From positions 186,001 through 250,000 of the forward strand of contig NZ_JAUYFF010000001.1 in NCBI RefSeq assembly GCF_030691015.1: a stretch of 64,000 bases of DNA, read 5' to 3'. The position numbers and the translations under genes are program-made. Position 1 is the stretch's first letter, and each line of letters starts with the position of its first letter. The notes under the pieces were generated by a model. That model did not search any database, was not told the DNA's origin, and saw only the letters and a program-made list of their open reading frames with translations. Of this stretch, positions 15,668 to 23,996 are shown piece by piece. This DNA comes from Sulfuricurvum sp. (GTDB lineage: Bacteria > Campylobacterota > Campylobacteria > Campylobacterales > Sulfurimonadaceae).

Positions 15668-16954
15668 TTATATGCATTCGACCCGATTACGCCCGTTTTC
15701 TTTAGCACGGTACAGTGATGAATCCGCCCTGTGTATCATACTCTCCTGCGTATCTCCGGGAGCAAAAATACTCACTCCGAATGAAGAGGTGATCGTTCCC
15801 GCATCGGCAAAATGAAGTTCTTCAACGGCCAGACGGAGTTTTTCGGCGACGTAAAGTGCTTTTTCCATATCAACATCCGGCAAAAGGCATACAAACTCTT
15901 CACCGCCCCAGCGCGCTAAAATATCTCCGGTACGGATCGTTTGTGAAAAAGCCTGGGCTACCTCGATTAATACTTTGTCTCCGCTTTGGTGTCCATACGT
16001 ATCATTAACCCGTTTAAAATGATCTACATCCGCAATAATCAGGCCAAAAGTATGGTTCTCATCCCAATGACGACGACGAATCATATTTTCAAACACTTCA
16101 TTAAATTTATGCCGATTAAAGAGTTTAGTCAGCGGATCGGTAATGGAGAGGAGTTCTATCCGTTTCTTATCGCTGATATCGTGAAAAATAACCGTATAGG
16201 ACAATGTACCGTTCTCATCGTCATTCAAAGGGGTTACAACGGTATCAAACCATACTTCTTCCCCGTTCGCCAAGACGGCTTTGACTTCACCTGACCATTT
16301 TTGCTGACGCGCGATGGCATCACATATTTGGATCGTATCAAAATCAACCGAAACGTCCCCAAATACCTGAGAGAGATACGCACCAATCACACTCTCTTTT
16401 TTGTACCCGAAAAACTCCAAAAACGCTTGAGTTGCTTCGACAATCCTGCACTCTTCATCGATTTTGGTGATCAGAAGATTGGCATCGATAATCATTTTGT
16501 CTCTGTGCAGTTCACTGTTCAGCTCAGAAATTTTTTCCATCTGGGACTGAAGGGTAAGCTTCAACTCATGCAAATCGCTGATATCGTATATGGATACCAT
16601 TACAAGCCCCTCTTCGACGACATAAGGTGAGATTGTCACCTGAAGCTGCATATTAATCAGCAATGAAGTCGTAATTTTTGTACGGGGTATTTCGATAAAA
16701 CGATTTTGCAATGATGCATCATAAAAGGTGGGAGACGCTAGGCGCAAAGTTGTCCGTATCTTCCGCGAAAATACTTTATAGTCAATCTGAGGATAAACAT
16801 CATGAAGATTCTTACCGATCATTTCGGATGCTAAATGAGCGGTATTGATCTCTAGCCATTGATTCCAGTAACGGATTTCAAAACTTTCATCGATAACCAT
16901 AACCCCTATTTCAAGGGCATCGAGAAGTACATTAGGATAAGGGATTGTAACCAT
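15668..16954 (-). CDS. PAS-PAS-GGDEF diguanylate cyclase
   Basis: 428 residues. Two PAS-type sensor segments are apparent: about 5-120 (I-R-Y-W-N-Q-W-L) and about 150-265 (F-F-G-Y-K-K-E-S-V-I-G-A-Y-L), the latter ending in a typical PAC stretch. They are joined by a helical linker near 120-150. The GGDEF domain (about 265-428) has an intact active site G-G-E-E-F. The inhibitory RxxD site, R-T-G-D, lies five residues before it, so c-di-GMP synthesis with product feedback is expected. No membrane segment, so it is cytosolic. It starts on the TAATG overlap with the CheC-like gene, forming a three-gene signalling unit. Confidence 0.93.
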   Translation of the reverse strand: MVTIPYPNVLLDALEIGVMVIDESFEIRYWNQWLEINTAHLASEMIGKNLHDVYPQIDYKVFSRKIRTTLRLASPTFYDASLQNRFIEIPRTKITTSLLINMQLQVTISPYVVEEGLVMVSIYDISDLHELKLTLQSQMEKISELNSELHRDKMIIDANLLITKIDEECRIVEATQAFLEFFGYKKESVIGAYLSQVFGDVSVDFDTIQICDAIARQQKWSGEVKAVLANGEEVWFDTVVTPLNDDENGTLSYTVIFHDISDKKRIELLSITDPLTKLFNRHKFNEVFENMIRRRHWDENHTFGLIIADVDHFKRVNDTYGHQSGDKVLIEVAQAFSQTIRTGDILARWGGEEFVCLLPDVDMEKALYVAEKLRLAVEELHFADAGTITSSFGVSIFAPGDTQESMIHRADSSLYRAKENGRNRVECI

Positions 16955-17571
16955 TAGGCGTACAACTCTTCGAGTTTACGATCGATAAGTTCTTTTAAAC
17001 TTCCGATCATCCCGTCTTTCGTGAGGATAAAAATCTGTCCGTTGATATTTTGATGCTGAAATTCCATCTCCGTACTGATGATAATGATCCTATGATAATT
17101 GATAATATCCTCTTGGCTGATCAGAGAATTTCCGTCCACCAATTCTGTCGAAGGGACGAAAAACTGCACTTTGGTATTAAGTTCTTCCGTCAATCGACTG
17201 ATAATCGTCGCACTGAGAATATTGGTCAGTTCAATGACGGCATCCAGAATATCTCCATCCGATGGGTTATCGACATCATACAGGTGATGCCCCAGATGCA
17301 ATGCGGATTCTTCCGAAATAACAAATAGGAACTCACCGCTAAAGAGCCCTCCGAAAAGCTGTTTTGTCACGTAGTTACGCTGATCGTTAGGTATCGATTG
17401 CTGAATATAGCTATCCAGCCCCTCCATATCACTGATCATAATTTGGGGGATATGCATTTTTCCGAATGCTTCGAGCAAATCGGCAATACTGGCCGTAGCG
17501 TTCCCCATAGCGATATTCATCAACTCCCGAAGCATATCAAGATGATCGTCTGTAAATCCGTTTTGTTGCAT
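16954..17571 (-). CDS. CheC-like CheY-P phosphatase
   Basis: 205 residues. Two E-x-x-N helices typical of the CheC/CheX/FliY phosphatases are visible: R-E-L-M-N-I-A-M-G-N near residue 15 and I-E-L-T-N-I-L-S-A near residue 112. They probably dephosphorylate a receiver protein. The obvious partner is the single-domain receiver encoded 10 bases upstream. No CheD gene is nearby. In this unit the module would link receiver state to the diguanylate cyclase; that link is inference from gene order. Confidence 0.85.
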   Translation of the reverse strand: MQQNGFTDDHLDMLRELMNIAMGNATASIADLLEAFGKMHIPQIMISDMEGLDSYIQQSIPNDQRNYVTKQLFGGLFSGEFLFVISEESALHLGHHLYDVDNPSDGDILDAVIELTNILSATIISRLTEELNTKVQFFVPSTELVDGNSLISQEDIINYHRIIIISTEMEFQHQNINGQIFILTKDGMIGSLKELIDRKLEELYA

Positions 17572-17581
17572 TCTTAACTCT

Positions 17582-17941
17582 TTATATGGAAAGTTGCTGC
17601 AATACAGTCAACATTTTTTCGCTATTAATCGGCTTGGGAACCATCATTTTGGCACCCGATTCGAGAACAGTGGACTGTGCCTGTGCTTGAATATCAGCCG
17701 AAACAATAACAACTTGCGCTTTGGAATCAATTTTTATAATCTCTTTCAACGCTTCATACCCGTCCATGACCGGCATAGTCAAATCTAAAAAAACAGCGCT
17801 CGGTCTTTCCTGCTTAAATAATTCGACCGCAATCAGTCCATTCTCCGCTTCTAAAATTTCAGCCATAGGCTCCAGTTCTTTTAGCGTTTTAATCAGAAAT
17901 AAACGTGCTAGTTTAGAGTCATCGACGACAAGTATTTTCAA
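17582..17941 (-). CDS. Single-domain CheY-like response regulator
   Basis: 119 residues, a receiver domain only. D7/D8, the phosphoacceptor D53 in F-L-D-L-T-M-P, the serine in V-S-A-D and the lysine in P-K-P are all present. So phosphorylation should be functional. The start codon is TTG at 17941; AAAAGGAT is seven bases upstream and no in-frame ATG exists earlier. First gene of the receiver/CheC/diguanylate cyclase unit. The kinase is unknown; none is adjacent. Confidence 0.9.
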   Translation of the reverse strand: MKILVVDDSKLARLFLIKTLKELEPMAEILEAENGLIAVELFKQERPSAVFLDLTMPVMDGYEALKEIIKIDSKAQVVIVSADIQAQAQSTVLESGAKMMVPKPINSEKMLTVLQQLSI

Positions 17942-18138
17942 TATAATCCTTTTATATTTCCCTATGTTTTATTATAACGCAATACTCTTTAATCGGACTA
18001 TTTGAAACACTCTTTCATGCTCTGGCTCAGCAATCTTAAAAAATTTGATTCTAAGTTGCTAAAAAGAGAAATGGGTTGTATTCCCTATGATACAATTCTA
18101 GCCATTAAAAAAACTCTGATACGCTTGGACATTACTGT
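17942..18138. promoter_or_regulatory. Divergent intergenic region with promoters for cheY-like and aminofutalosine deaminase genes
   Basis: The largest gap in the window (197 bases). On the minus strand TATAAT at 17976-17971 serves the receiver gene. On the plus strand the extended -10 TGATACAAT (18088-18096) serves the deaminase gene. The middle part (about 18000-18070) holds no reading frame or hairpin that I can support. Confidence 0.55.
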
Positions 18139-19350
18139 ATGAAAATATTATTAGCCGATACCCTTTTTAGCGACGGAGTGATCCTCCGTGATCACGGTAT
18201 CGTATTTGACAAAACCATTATCGACGTTTCCTCTAACGATAATTTACGCTCCCGTTACGGTGAGCAATGTATCGAGTTGGGAGAGGGTTCCGTTTTGGTT
18301 CCGGGACTCATCAACTCCCATGTCCATTTGGAGTTCAGTGCCAACCGCTCCACCCTCACCTACGGGGAGTTTATGCCGTGGCTCTCAAGTGTTATCGCCG
18401 CACGGGATGAATTGGTTAACGACTGCGATGATGGGTGCACGACGCGTGCTATAGAGATGATGCTCTCCAACGGCATCACGGCGTTCGGTGCGGTGAGTTC
18501 CTACGGTTTTGATTTGGAGCCGTGTTTCAAAGCCCCTCAAAAAGTGGTCTTTTTCAACGAACTCATCGGCTCCGATCCCATGATGGCGGATGCATTATAT
18601 GGCAATTTTCAGGAGCGGCTTTTTGCCTCCCAAGAACTAACACGGGACGGTTTTTATCCCTCCGTTGCCATCCATTCCCCCTACTCCGTCCATCGGGTAT
18701 TGATCCAAAAAGGACTCAAATACGCACAAGATAAAGAACTGCGTGTCACCACTCATTTCATGGAAAGCCCGGCTGAGCGCGAATGGCTCGATAGTAACAG
18801 CGGAGCTTTCGCACCGTTTTTTCAAAACTTTCTCAAACAGACCCAAGCCGCCAATACCGCTGAAGAGTTTTTGAGCTATTTTCGTGACGTTCCTACCCTC
18901 TTTACCCACGCGGTTCACGCTTCCGATGAGGAGTTAGCGGCCATCTCCGAGGGGAACCACACCATCATCCACTGCCCTATCTCAAACCGCCTCCTCGGAA
19001 ACGGTGTACTCGATCTGCAACCTCTAGAAGAGAAACATATCCGCTTCGTCTGCGGAACCGACGGTCTGAGTTCCAACTACACCCTCGATCTGTTTGAAGA
19101 GATGAAAATTGCCCTCTTTATCCACCCGAACGATGATCTCCTTTCCCTAGCGCAAAAACTGTGGAAAGGAGTCACATCGGAAGCGGCGGAAGCATTGCGT
19201 CTCAATTGTGGTAAAATCATGCCCGATTACGATGCGGACTTTCTTGTTATGCGAGTCAATTATCCTATTAATGAGCAACTACCGATACATCTCATCAATC
19301 AGCCTCGCGTCATCGAATCGATCTATATTCAAGGGGAGAAAGTACAATGA
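18139..19350 (+). CDS. mqnX: Aminofutalosine deaminase-type amidohydrolase (menaquinone biosynthesis)
   Basis: 403 residues. Amidohydrolase superfamily: H-x-H in N-S-H-V-H-L-E-F for metal binding, a further histidine in T-T-H-F-M-E, H-C-P-I-S-N-R-L-L, and the catalytic aspartate in G-T-D-G-L-S-S-N. Campylobacterota make menaquinone by the futalosine route. Relatives of this enzyme (C. jejuni Cj0067 position; a Nitratiruptor homologue was characterised) deaminate 6-amino-6-deoxyfutalosine. I infer that role from family and synteny, with sppA next as in C. jejuni. A different purine or pterin deaminase cannot be excluded by reading alone. Confidence 0.82.
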   Translation: MKILLADTLFSDGVILRDHGIVFDKTIIDVSSNDNLRSRYGEQCIELGEGSVLVPGLINSHVHLEFSANRSTLTYGEFMPWLSSVIAARDELVNDCDDGCTTRAIEMMLSNGITAFGAVSSYGFDLEPCFKAPQKVVFFNELIGSDPMMADALYGNFQERLFASQELTRDGFYPSVAIHSPYSVHRVLIQKGLKYAQDKELRVTTHFMESPAEREWLDSNSGAFAPFFQNFLKQTQAANTAEEFLSYFRDVPTLFTHAVHASDEELAAISEGNHTIIHCPISNRLLGNGVLDLQPLEEKHIRFVCGTDGLSSNYTLDLFEEMKIALFIHPNDDLLSLAQKLWKGVTSEAAEALRLNCGKIMPDYDADFLVMRVNYPINEQLPIHLINQPRVIESIYIQGEKVQ

Positions 19351-20219
19351 TGGAATTTATCAAAAAAATCGGCTCGTGTATGGTTACGGGACTCAAATTC
19401 ATACAAGAGCATTTTAAAGCAACCGTTTTGGTTTTATTTGTCCTTTGGCTCTTTCTCCCCTCGGGCGATGAGGGAATTACTCCCCATAACCTCCAAAAAA
19501 TAATCCTAACGGGACCTATTTTGGATGCGACATCGATTGTCGAACAACTCGACGAAGCACGTGAAAAAAAGGATATTAAGGGGGTCTTGTTCAGTATCGA
19601 CTCTCCCGGCGGAGCCGTCGCCCCATCCGTTGAGATTGCCTACGCCATCAAACGGCTCAGTGAAGTTAAACCGACTGTCGTCTATGCGGCAGGGATCATG
19701 GCAAGCGGCGGATACTACTCCGCTATCTGGGGGAATGAGATTATCGCCAACCCCGGCAGTATGATCGGTTCCATCGGCGTCATAATGCAAGGGGCTGATA
19801 TTTCCGAACTCATGGAAAAAGTGGGAGTAAAAACGCAAACCGTCCATGCCGGAACCTACAAACAGGTGGGAACATTTGATCGTAAATGGAGTGAGGTTGA
19901 ACGCGCCGAACTTGACAAAGTGATCGGCGGAACCTATGCGATGTTTGTTACCGATGTCGCACGTGCTCGAAAACTCGATCCTAATCTCAGCAGCAATTAT
20001 GCGGATGCTCACATTTTCACCGCAGCTCAAGCACAAAAAGTGGGGCTTATCGACTCTATAGGGGTTGAATTTGATGCTAAAAAACGGGTAGAAACTCTTA
20101 GTAAAGTAGCTGAACCGATCTGGAATAAAGAAGACCCGATGGATAAGTTTTTCAAACGGTTCGCCGCAGAGGGAGCCAGTTTGGCCCACATGTACTTTCC
20201 GCCCGTATCATTGCAATAA
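19347..20219 (+). CDS. sppA: Signal peptide peptidase SppA (short form)
   Basis: 290 residues, the short 36K-type SppA. A membrane anchor lies at about residues 27-44. The peptidase S49 core has the nucleophile serine in M-A-S-G-G-Y-Y and the general-base lysine in G-T-Y-K-Q-V-G. It degrades cleaved signal peptides in the membrane. It overlaps the previous gene by four bases (ATGA). Converges on xseA with only three bases between the stop codons. Confidence 0.95.
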   Translation: MMEFIKKIGSCMVTGLKFIQEHFKATVLVLFVLWLFLPSGDEGITPHNLQKIILTGPILDATSIVEQLDEAREKKDIKGVLFSIDSPGGAVAPSVEIAYAIKRLSEVKPTVVYAAGIMASGGYYSAIWGNEIIANPGSMIGSIGVIMQGADISELMEKVGVKTQTVHAGTYKQVGTFDRKWSEVERAELDKVIGGTYAMFVTDVARARKLDPNLSSNYADAHIFTAAQAQKVGLIDSIGVEFDAKKRVETLSKVAEPIWNKEDPMDKFFKRFAAEGASLAHMYFPPVSLQ

Positions 20220-20222
20220 AAA

Positions 20223-21476
20223 TTAAATCGAAACGATCTCTACTACTTCCGAGCGGACAACTCTCCGCTCGTTCATAGCTTCAAACCGATCTCCGACGCT
20301 CAACACATCCAAATCGATCACTTTCCCCTCGCGGGCGATCTGCGCAAATCCGCTTTTGTTTTTATTCTTGGGATGATTGGCACTAAAGCTTTCGGTGAGC
20401 TGTGTAATCATAAACTGCTTTTGTCGCAGTGTTGATTCGATGCTTTGGGTTAACCGCTCTATCAACGGAGTAATCTCCCGTCGGCTTTGCTCCAATCGTT
20501 GTGTCATCTGTCGATTTAACCGCTCTCGTAGCTCTTTGACCAGCTCGAGCTGCACCTCTAAACGATGTTCTACTCCGTGGCGTTTAAACGCCTCTTGCAT
20601 CGAGAGGAGCTGTTCACGTTTACGCTCCAAACGCTGAGTAATCATCCCATAGGCACTGTATCGAATCTCATCGATACTTTGAGAGAGTTCGTTTTGATCG
20701 GGGAGGAGCATCTGCATTGCGGCACTCGGTGTCGGGGCGCGCATATCGCACACGTAGTCGCTGATAACCCAGTCGATCTCGTGCCCTACGGCGGACATTA
20801 CGGGAGTGTTCATCGCGAAAATCGCATCGGCAACGATCTCCTCATTAAACGCCCATAAATCTTCGATACTTCCACCACCTCGTCCGACAACGACCGCATC
20901 CGCGTTTAGTGTATCGGCATATCTCAGCGCAGAGCCGATCTGTCCCGCCGCGCGCTCCCCTTGAACTAATACATCCAAAACGATGAGTTTGACCAGCGGC
21001 CATCGATGTGAGGCGACTCTCTGCATATCTTGCAACGCCGCCCCTGTCGCGGAAGTAACTAAAATAATCGTTTGGGGGAATTTCGGGAAACTTTTTTTAC
21101 GTGTCGGGTCGAAGTACCCTTTTGATTCTAACTTTTGTTTGAGCTGCTCGAACGCTACCGCCAACGCCCCCGCACCGTAGGGTTCGGCACTGAATGCGTT
21201 GATCTGATACTCGCCACGCGGTTTGTAGAGGGAGAGTGCCCCGTGTAGGATGATATGCGCCCCCTCTTCGAGAGAGAACTTCAATCGTGCGGCGTTGCCT
21301 TTGAACATGACACATTTGATCGCAGAATCGTTGTCTTTGAGGGTGAAGTAGATGTGTCCGCTACCGTGTTTGGTGACACGGGAGAGTTCCCCCTCGACGC
21401 TGACAAATTCAAAGGAGGTCTCTAATAGCGTCTTAATCTGCTCATTGAGAGAAGAGACACTGAGGGTTGTTGCCAT
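20223..21476 (-). CDS. xseA: Exodeoxyribonuclease VII large subunit
   Basis: 417 residues. An N-terminal OB fold (about 1-100, S-V-E-G-E-L-S-R-V-T) is followed by the nuclease domain (G-R-G-G-G-S-I-E-D-L-W-A-F-N-E, S-A-V-G-H-E-I-D) and a coiled-coil C-terminal part. With XseB it degrades single-stranded DNA to oligonucleotides. No xseB gene is adjacent. It follows menG by four bases and is the last gene of the lpxC-to-xseA minus-strand run. Confidence 0.96.
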   Translation of the reverse strand: MATTLSVSSLNEQIKTLLETSFEFVSVEGELSRVTKHGSGHIYFTLKDNDSAIKCVMFKGNAARLKFSLEEGAHIILHGALSLYKPRGEYQINAFSAEPYGAGALAVAFEQLKQKLESKGYFDPTRKKSFPKFPQTIILVTSATGAALQDMQRVASHRWPLVKLIVLDVLVQGERAAGQIGSALRYADTLNADAVVVGRGGGSIEDLWAFNEEIVADAIFAMNTPVMSAVGHEIDWVISDYVCDMRAPTPSAAMQMLLPDQNELSQSIDEIRYSAYGMITQRLERKREQLLSMQEAFKRHGVEHRLEVQLELVKELRERLNRQMTQRLEQSRREITPLIERLTQSIESTLRQKQFMITQLTESFSANHPKNKNKSGFAQIAREGKVIDLDVLSVGDRFEAMNERRVVRSEVVEIVSI

Positions 21477-21480
21477 TGGG

Positions 21481-22191
21481 TTACTTTTTACGGGCGATCA
21501 TCAACGTCGAAATATCCATTGAAAAGCTTTTGGTATAGAGCATCTCAAATCCCGCTTCTTCAAGCTCGCGAGACATTTTTCCCACCGTTAAAAAACCTTC
21601 GATAGAGTCAGGTAGATAGCGGTACGCTTCGTAGTTGTTTGAGATCAATCCGCCGATGCTGGGGAGGATATTGTTCATATACCAATCACGCACTTTTCCG
21701 AGCATAGAGGGATTTTCATTCTTCATAAATTCCAAAATAACGACAAGCCCCCCCGGTTTAAGGACACGGTTAAATTCGTGGAGCCCCTCTTGGCGCTCTA
21801 CAACATTACGGATTCCATAGGATATGCTGATGATATCGGCTGAGCTGTCCTCTTTGGGAAGTTGTGTCGCAGGGGCAATGTGAAACGACATATCCGGAAA
21901 TTTTTCACGTCCTACCCCGACCATCCCCTCACTCGGGTCAATACCGACAATACGATCAACACTCAATCCCGCTTTATCGGCACGACGTTTCCAATACCCC
22001 ATCATATCCCCCGTACCGCATGCAACATCAACGATAGAGTCAATTTTTTTCGAGGGGCAGTAACCAAACGCCAAATCGCATGCCTTACGACGCCAAAAGG
22101 TATCGATACCCATACTGAGCACTCGATTAGCACGATCATATGTCGGAGCTATATCGTTGAACATCGATACGATTTTCTCTTGTTTGGTCAT
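21481..22191 (-). CDS. menG: Demethylmenaquinone methyltransferase
   Basis: 236 residues from the ATG at 22191. AGGA lies six bases upstream of it; a longer frame from 22218 would overlap ribD by 19 bases. SAM-binding motif V-D-V-A-C-G-T-G-D-M and the UbiE/MenG signatures Y-D-R-A-N-R-V-L-S-M-G and R-V-L-K-P-G-G. It methylates demethylmenaquinone in the last step of menaquinone synthesis. The futalosine-pathway gene at 18139 supports menaquinone rather than ubiquinone as substrate. Could also be labelled ubiE. Confidence 0.93.
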   Translation of the reverse strand: MTKQEKIVSMFNDIAPTYDRANRVLSMGIDTFWRRKACDLAFGYCPSKKIDSIVDVACGTGDMMGYWKRRADKAGLSVDRIVGIDPSEGMVGVGREKFPDMSFHIAPATQLPKEDSSADIISISYGIRNVVERQEGLHEFNRVLKPGGLVVILEFMKNENPSMLGKVRDWYMNNILPSIGGLISNNYEAYRYLPDSIEGFLTVGKMSRELEEAGFEMLYTKSFSMDISTLMIARKK

Positions 22192-22199
22192 AAATAGTC

Positions 22200-23210
22200 C
22201 TATTTTTTCTTCATCCAAAGGATAATATTGTCAGTGATTTTAGCGTTCATTACCTCAAAATCCTCTTGAATGATACCAAGAGTTTGTGATCCGCCCCCAA
22301 TTTTAGGCGCAATGTAACTGAGATACCAATTTATGACCTTAGACGCAGCTTCCATCATCCCCGCGCCCCCCTCAATCATCACCAATCGGTATCCGTTTAT
22401 TTTTTCCAGCGACGATTCAACAAAAACATTCCGATTCGGTACACTAAAAAGGGGAATGGATCGGTCAAAATCATTCTGATGAGAATAAATGAGTACATCA
22501 GGTGCCCTCCCCGCTACCAATCGTGCATCGAGCGTCGGACGATCATGACGCACCGTATTACCGCCGATAACGATCAAGTCGCACCGATCGCGCAGAGCGT
22601 GCATATGTTCACGTGAGCTTTTTGAACTGATCGTCCCTTTATCAATCGTCCCATCAAGTCGCTGTGCCCATTTAAAAAAAACAAAAGGGGTCTCTTGCCA
22701 TTTCAAAAACGGCTCTAACAGTTTTTTCCCCTCTGATTCCATGACACAAAATTCACATACTATCCCTGATTCTTCGAGGATTTTTCCCCCCTCTGCCGCT
22801 TCAGGATTAGAATCTTTACACGCAATGGCAAGCTTTTGTAGTCCCAAATCTCGGATGAGTAATGCGCATGAGGGTGTTTTACCGATGTGGGAGCACGGTT
22901 CGAGTGTTACTGCCATCGAAACAGAGTTAAAAATGCCGTTATGGTGGGTACGAAGATACTCATGGATATGGTGGGCGTCGTCGGAGTCCGCAATGGTAGT
23001 ATCGCCCGATAGGAGAGCATAAGCATCACGAAGTGCATACACTTCGGCATGAGGACCGCCTGCACGTTTGTGAGCACCGATAGAGAGGATAGTACCTTCT
23101 TTGGAAAAACAAACGGCACCGACGGCTGGGTTAGGAAACGTAAGGAGTTGATAATCCCACGCTGCAGCCAGCGCGAGTGTCATAGCATGATGTTCCGTAG
23201 AGGGTTTCAT
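22200..23210 (-). CDS. ribD: Bifunctional riboflavin biosynthesis deaminase/reductase
   Basis: 336 residues from the ATG at 23210, which forms a TAATG overlap with the rimP stop; a GTG two codons upstream is less likely. The N-terminal deaminase has the zinc site H-A-E in G-P-H-A-E-V-Y-A-L and the two cysteines in E-P-C-S-H-I-G-K-T-P-S-C. The C-terminal reductase domain (about 175-336) has G-G-N-T-V-R-H-D-R-P-T-L-D and E-G-G-A-G. Together they convert the pyrimidine product of RibA to the ribitylamino-uracil phosphate. Confidence 0.95.
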   Translation of the reverse strand: MKPSTEHHAMTLALAAAWDYQLLTFPNPAVGAVCFSKEGTILSIGAHKRAGGPHAEVYALRDAYALLSGDTTIADSDDAHHIHEYLRTHHNGIFNSVSMAVTLEPCSHIGKTPSCALLIRDLGLQKLAIACKDSNPEAAEGGKILEESGIVCEFCVMESEGKKLLEPFLKWQETPFVFFKWAQRLDGTIDKGTISSKSSREHMHALRDRCDLIVIGGNTVRHDRPTLDARLVAGRAPDVLIYSHQNDFDRSIPLFSVPNRNVFVESSLEKINGYRLVMIEGGAGMMEAASKVINWYLSYIAPKIGGGSQTLGIIQEDFEVMNAKITDNIILWMKKK

Positions 23211-23641
23211 TACCACTCGAAGTAGGTTTTTGCCTTGCTGATCGAGCGAAAAGGGATCCGTTTTTCACCCTCTTCTTTGGTGTTAAGGATGATCTCTTCG
23301 TTTTCAACGCCGATCATTTCACCCTCATATTTCTCTTTAGAAATGGTGCTCAAAGCAACTTTTTCACCTACCGATTGAACAAAGTGCTCTAGTGTTTTGA
23401 GACGACGCTCAATCCCCGGTGAGCTTACTTCGAGACGATACTCACCGCTTACCGGAGAGGTAACGTCTAATAACGGATTGATAAGATGGGTGAGCTCAGC
23501 ACATTGGTTGAGCGTTACACCGCCCGGTGCCGTAACACTAACACGGAAAATGGTGTTCTCATTTTCGTTAAGTACGGCAGTGTCGTAGAGAGACAAGCCG
23601 ATGGATTCGACCATTTTTTTGATGTCAGATTCAAGACTCAT
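23210..23641 (-). CDS. rimP: Ribosome maturation factor RimP
   Basis: 143 residues from the ATG at 23641. AAGGAG is placed just upstream. An in-frame extension to 23710 runs within rbfA and adds a basic stretch untypical of the family. The core E-V-S-S-P-G-I-E-R-R-L is the RimP signature. It assists 30S subunit maturation. Overlaps rbfA by 11 bases and ribD by one (TAATG). Confidence 0.94.
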   Translation of the reverse strand: MSLESDIKKMVESIGLSLYDTAVLNENENTIFRVSVTAPGGVTLNQCAELTHLINPLLDVTSPVSGEYRLEVSSPGIERRLKTLEHFVQSVGEKVALSTISKEKYEGEMIGVENEEIILNTKEEGEKRIPFRSISKAKTYFEW

Positions 23642-23996
23642 CTTTTTTCTCCTTGGCGATTTGGGCGAATAACGCCTCGATATTTTGGCTTCGTTTGAGG
23701 GTATCATCAAACACGAAGGTCATACGGGGGCTACGAAACCACCCTTGATCTTTCATACAATGCTCTTCGATGATCGGACGGGCTTTTTCAAGCAGTTTTA
23801 AAAAGACGGCTTGTTCTTGCGGAGTGTAATGGTGCGGATCAAGATAGACTTTTGCATCGCTTCGTCCGCGTGAACAATGGACATCGATAACATCCACTTC
23901 ACGCACACGCGCATCGGAGAGTTGGCTGATCGCTTCGGGGATCAACTCTTTGAGAATTGATTCCGTTCGCTTGATTTTTATTTGTGCCGGAGTCAC
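23631..23996 (-). CDS. rbfA: Ribosome-binding factor A
   Basis: 121 residues, KH-fold. Features include [14 protein letters not shown], the V-Y-L-D-P-H-H segment and a C-terminal [11 protein letters not shown]. It binds the 30S subunit and aids 16S rRNA 5'-end maturation. Lies between infB and rimP as in most bacteria, overlapping infB by four bases. Confidence 0.95.
   Translation of the reverse strand: MTPAQIKIKRTESILKELIPEAISQLSDARVREVDVIDVHCSRGRSDAKVYLDPHHYTPQEQAVFLKLLEKARPIIEEHCMKDQGWFRSPRMTFVFDDTLKRSQNIEALFAQIAKEKKDES

Noticed and set aside
19506-20189. Minus-strand open frame of 227 codons inside sppA
   Set aside because: Antisense shadow of sppA, Phe/His-rich and without family motifs.
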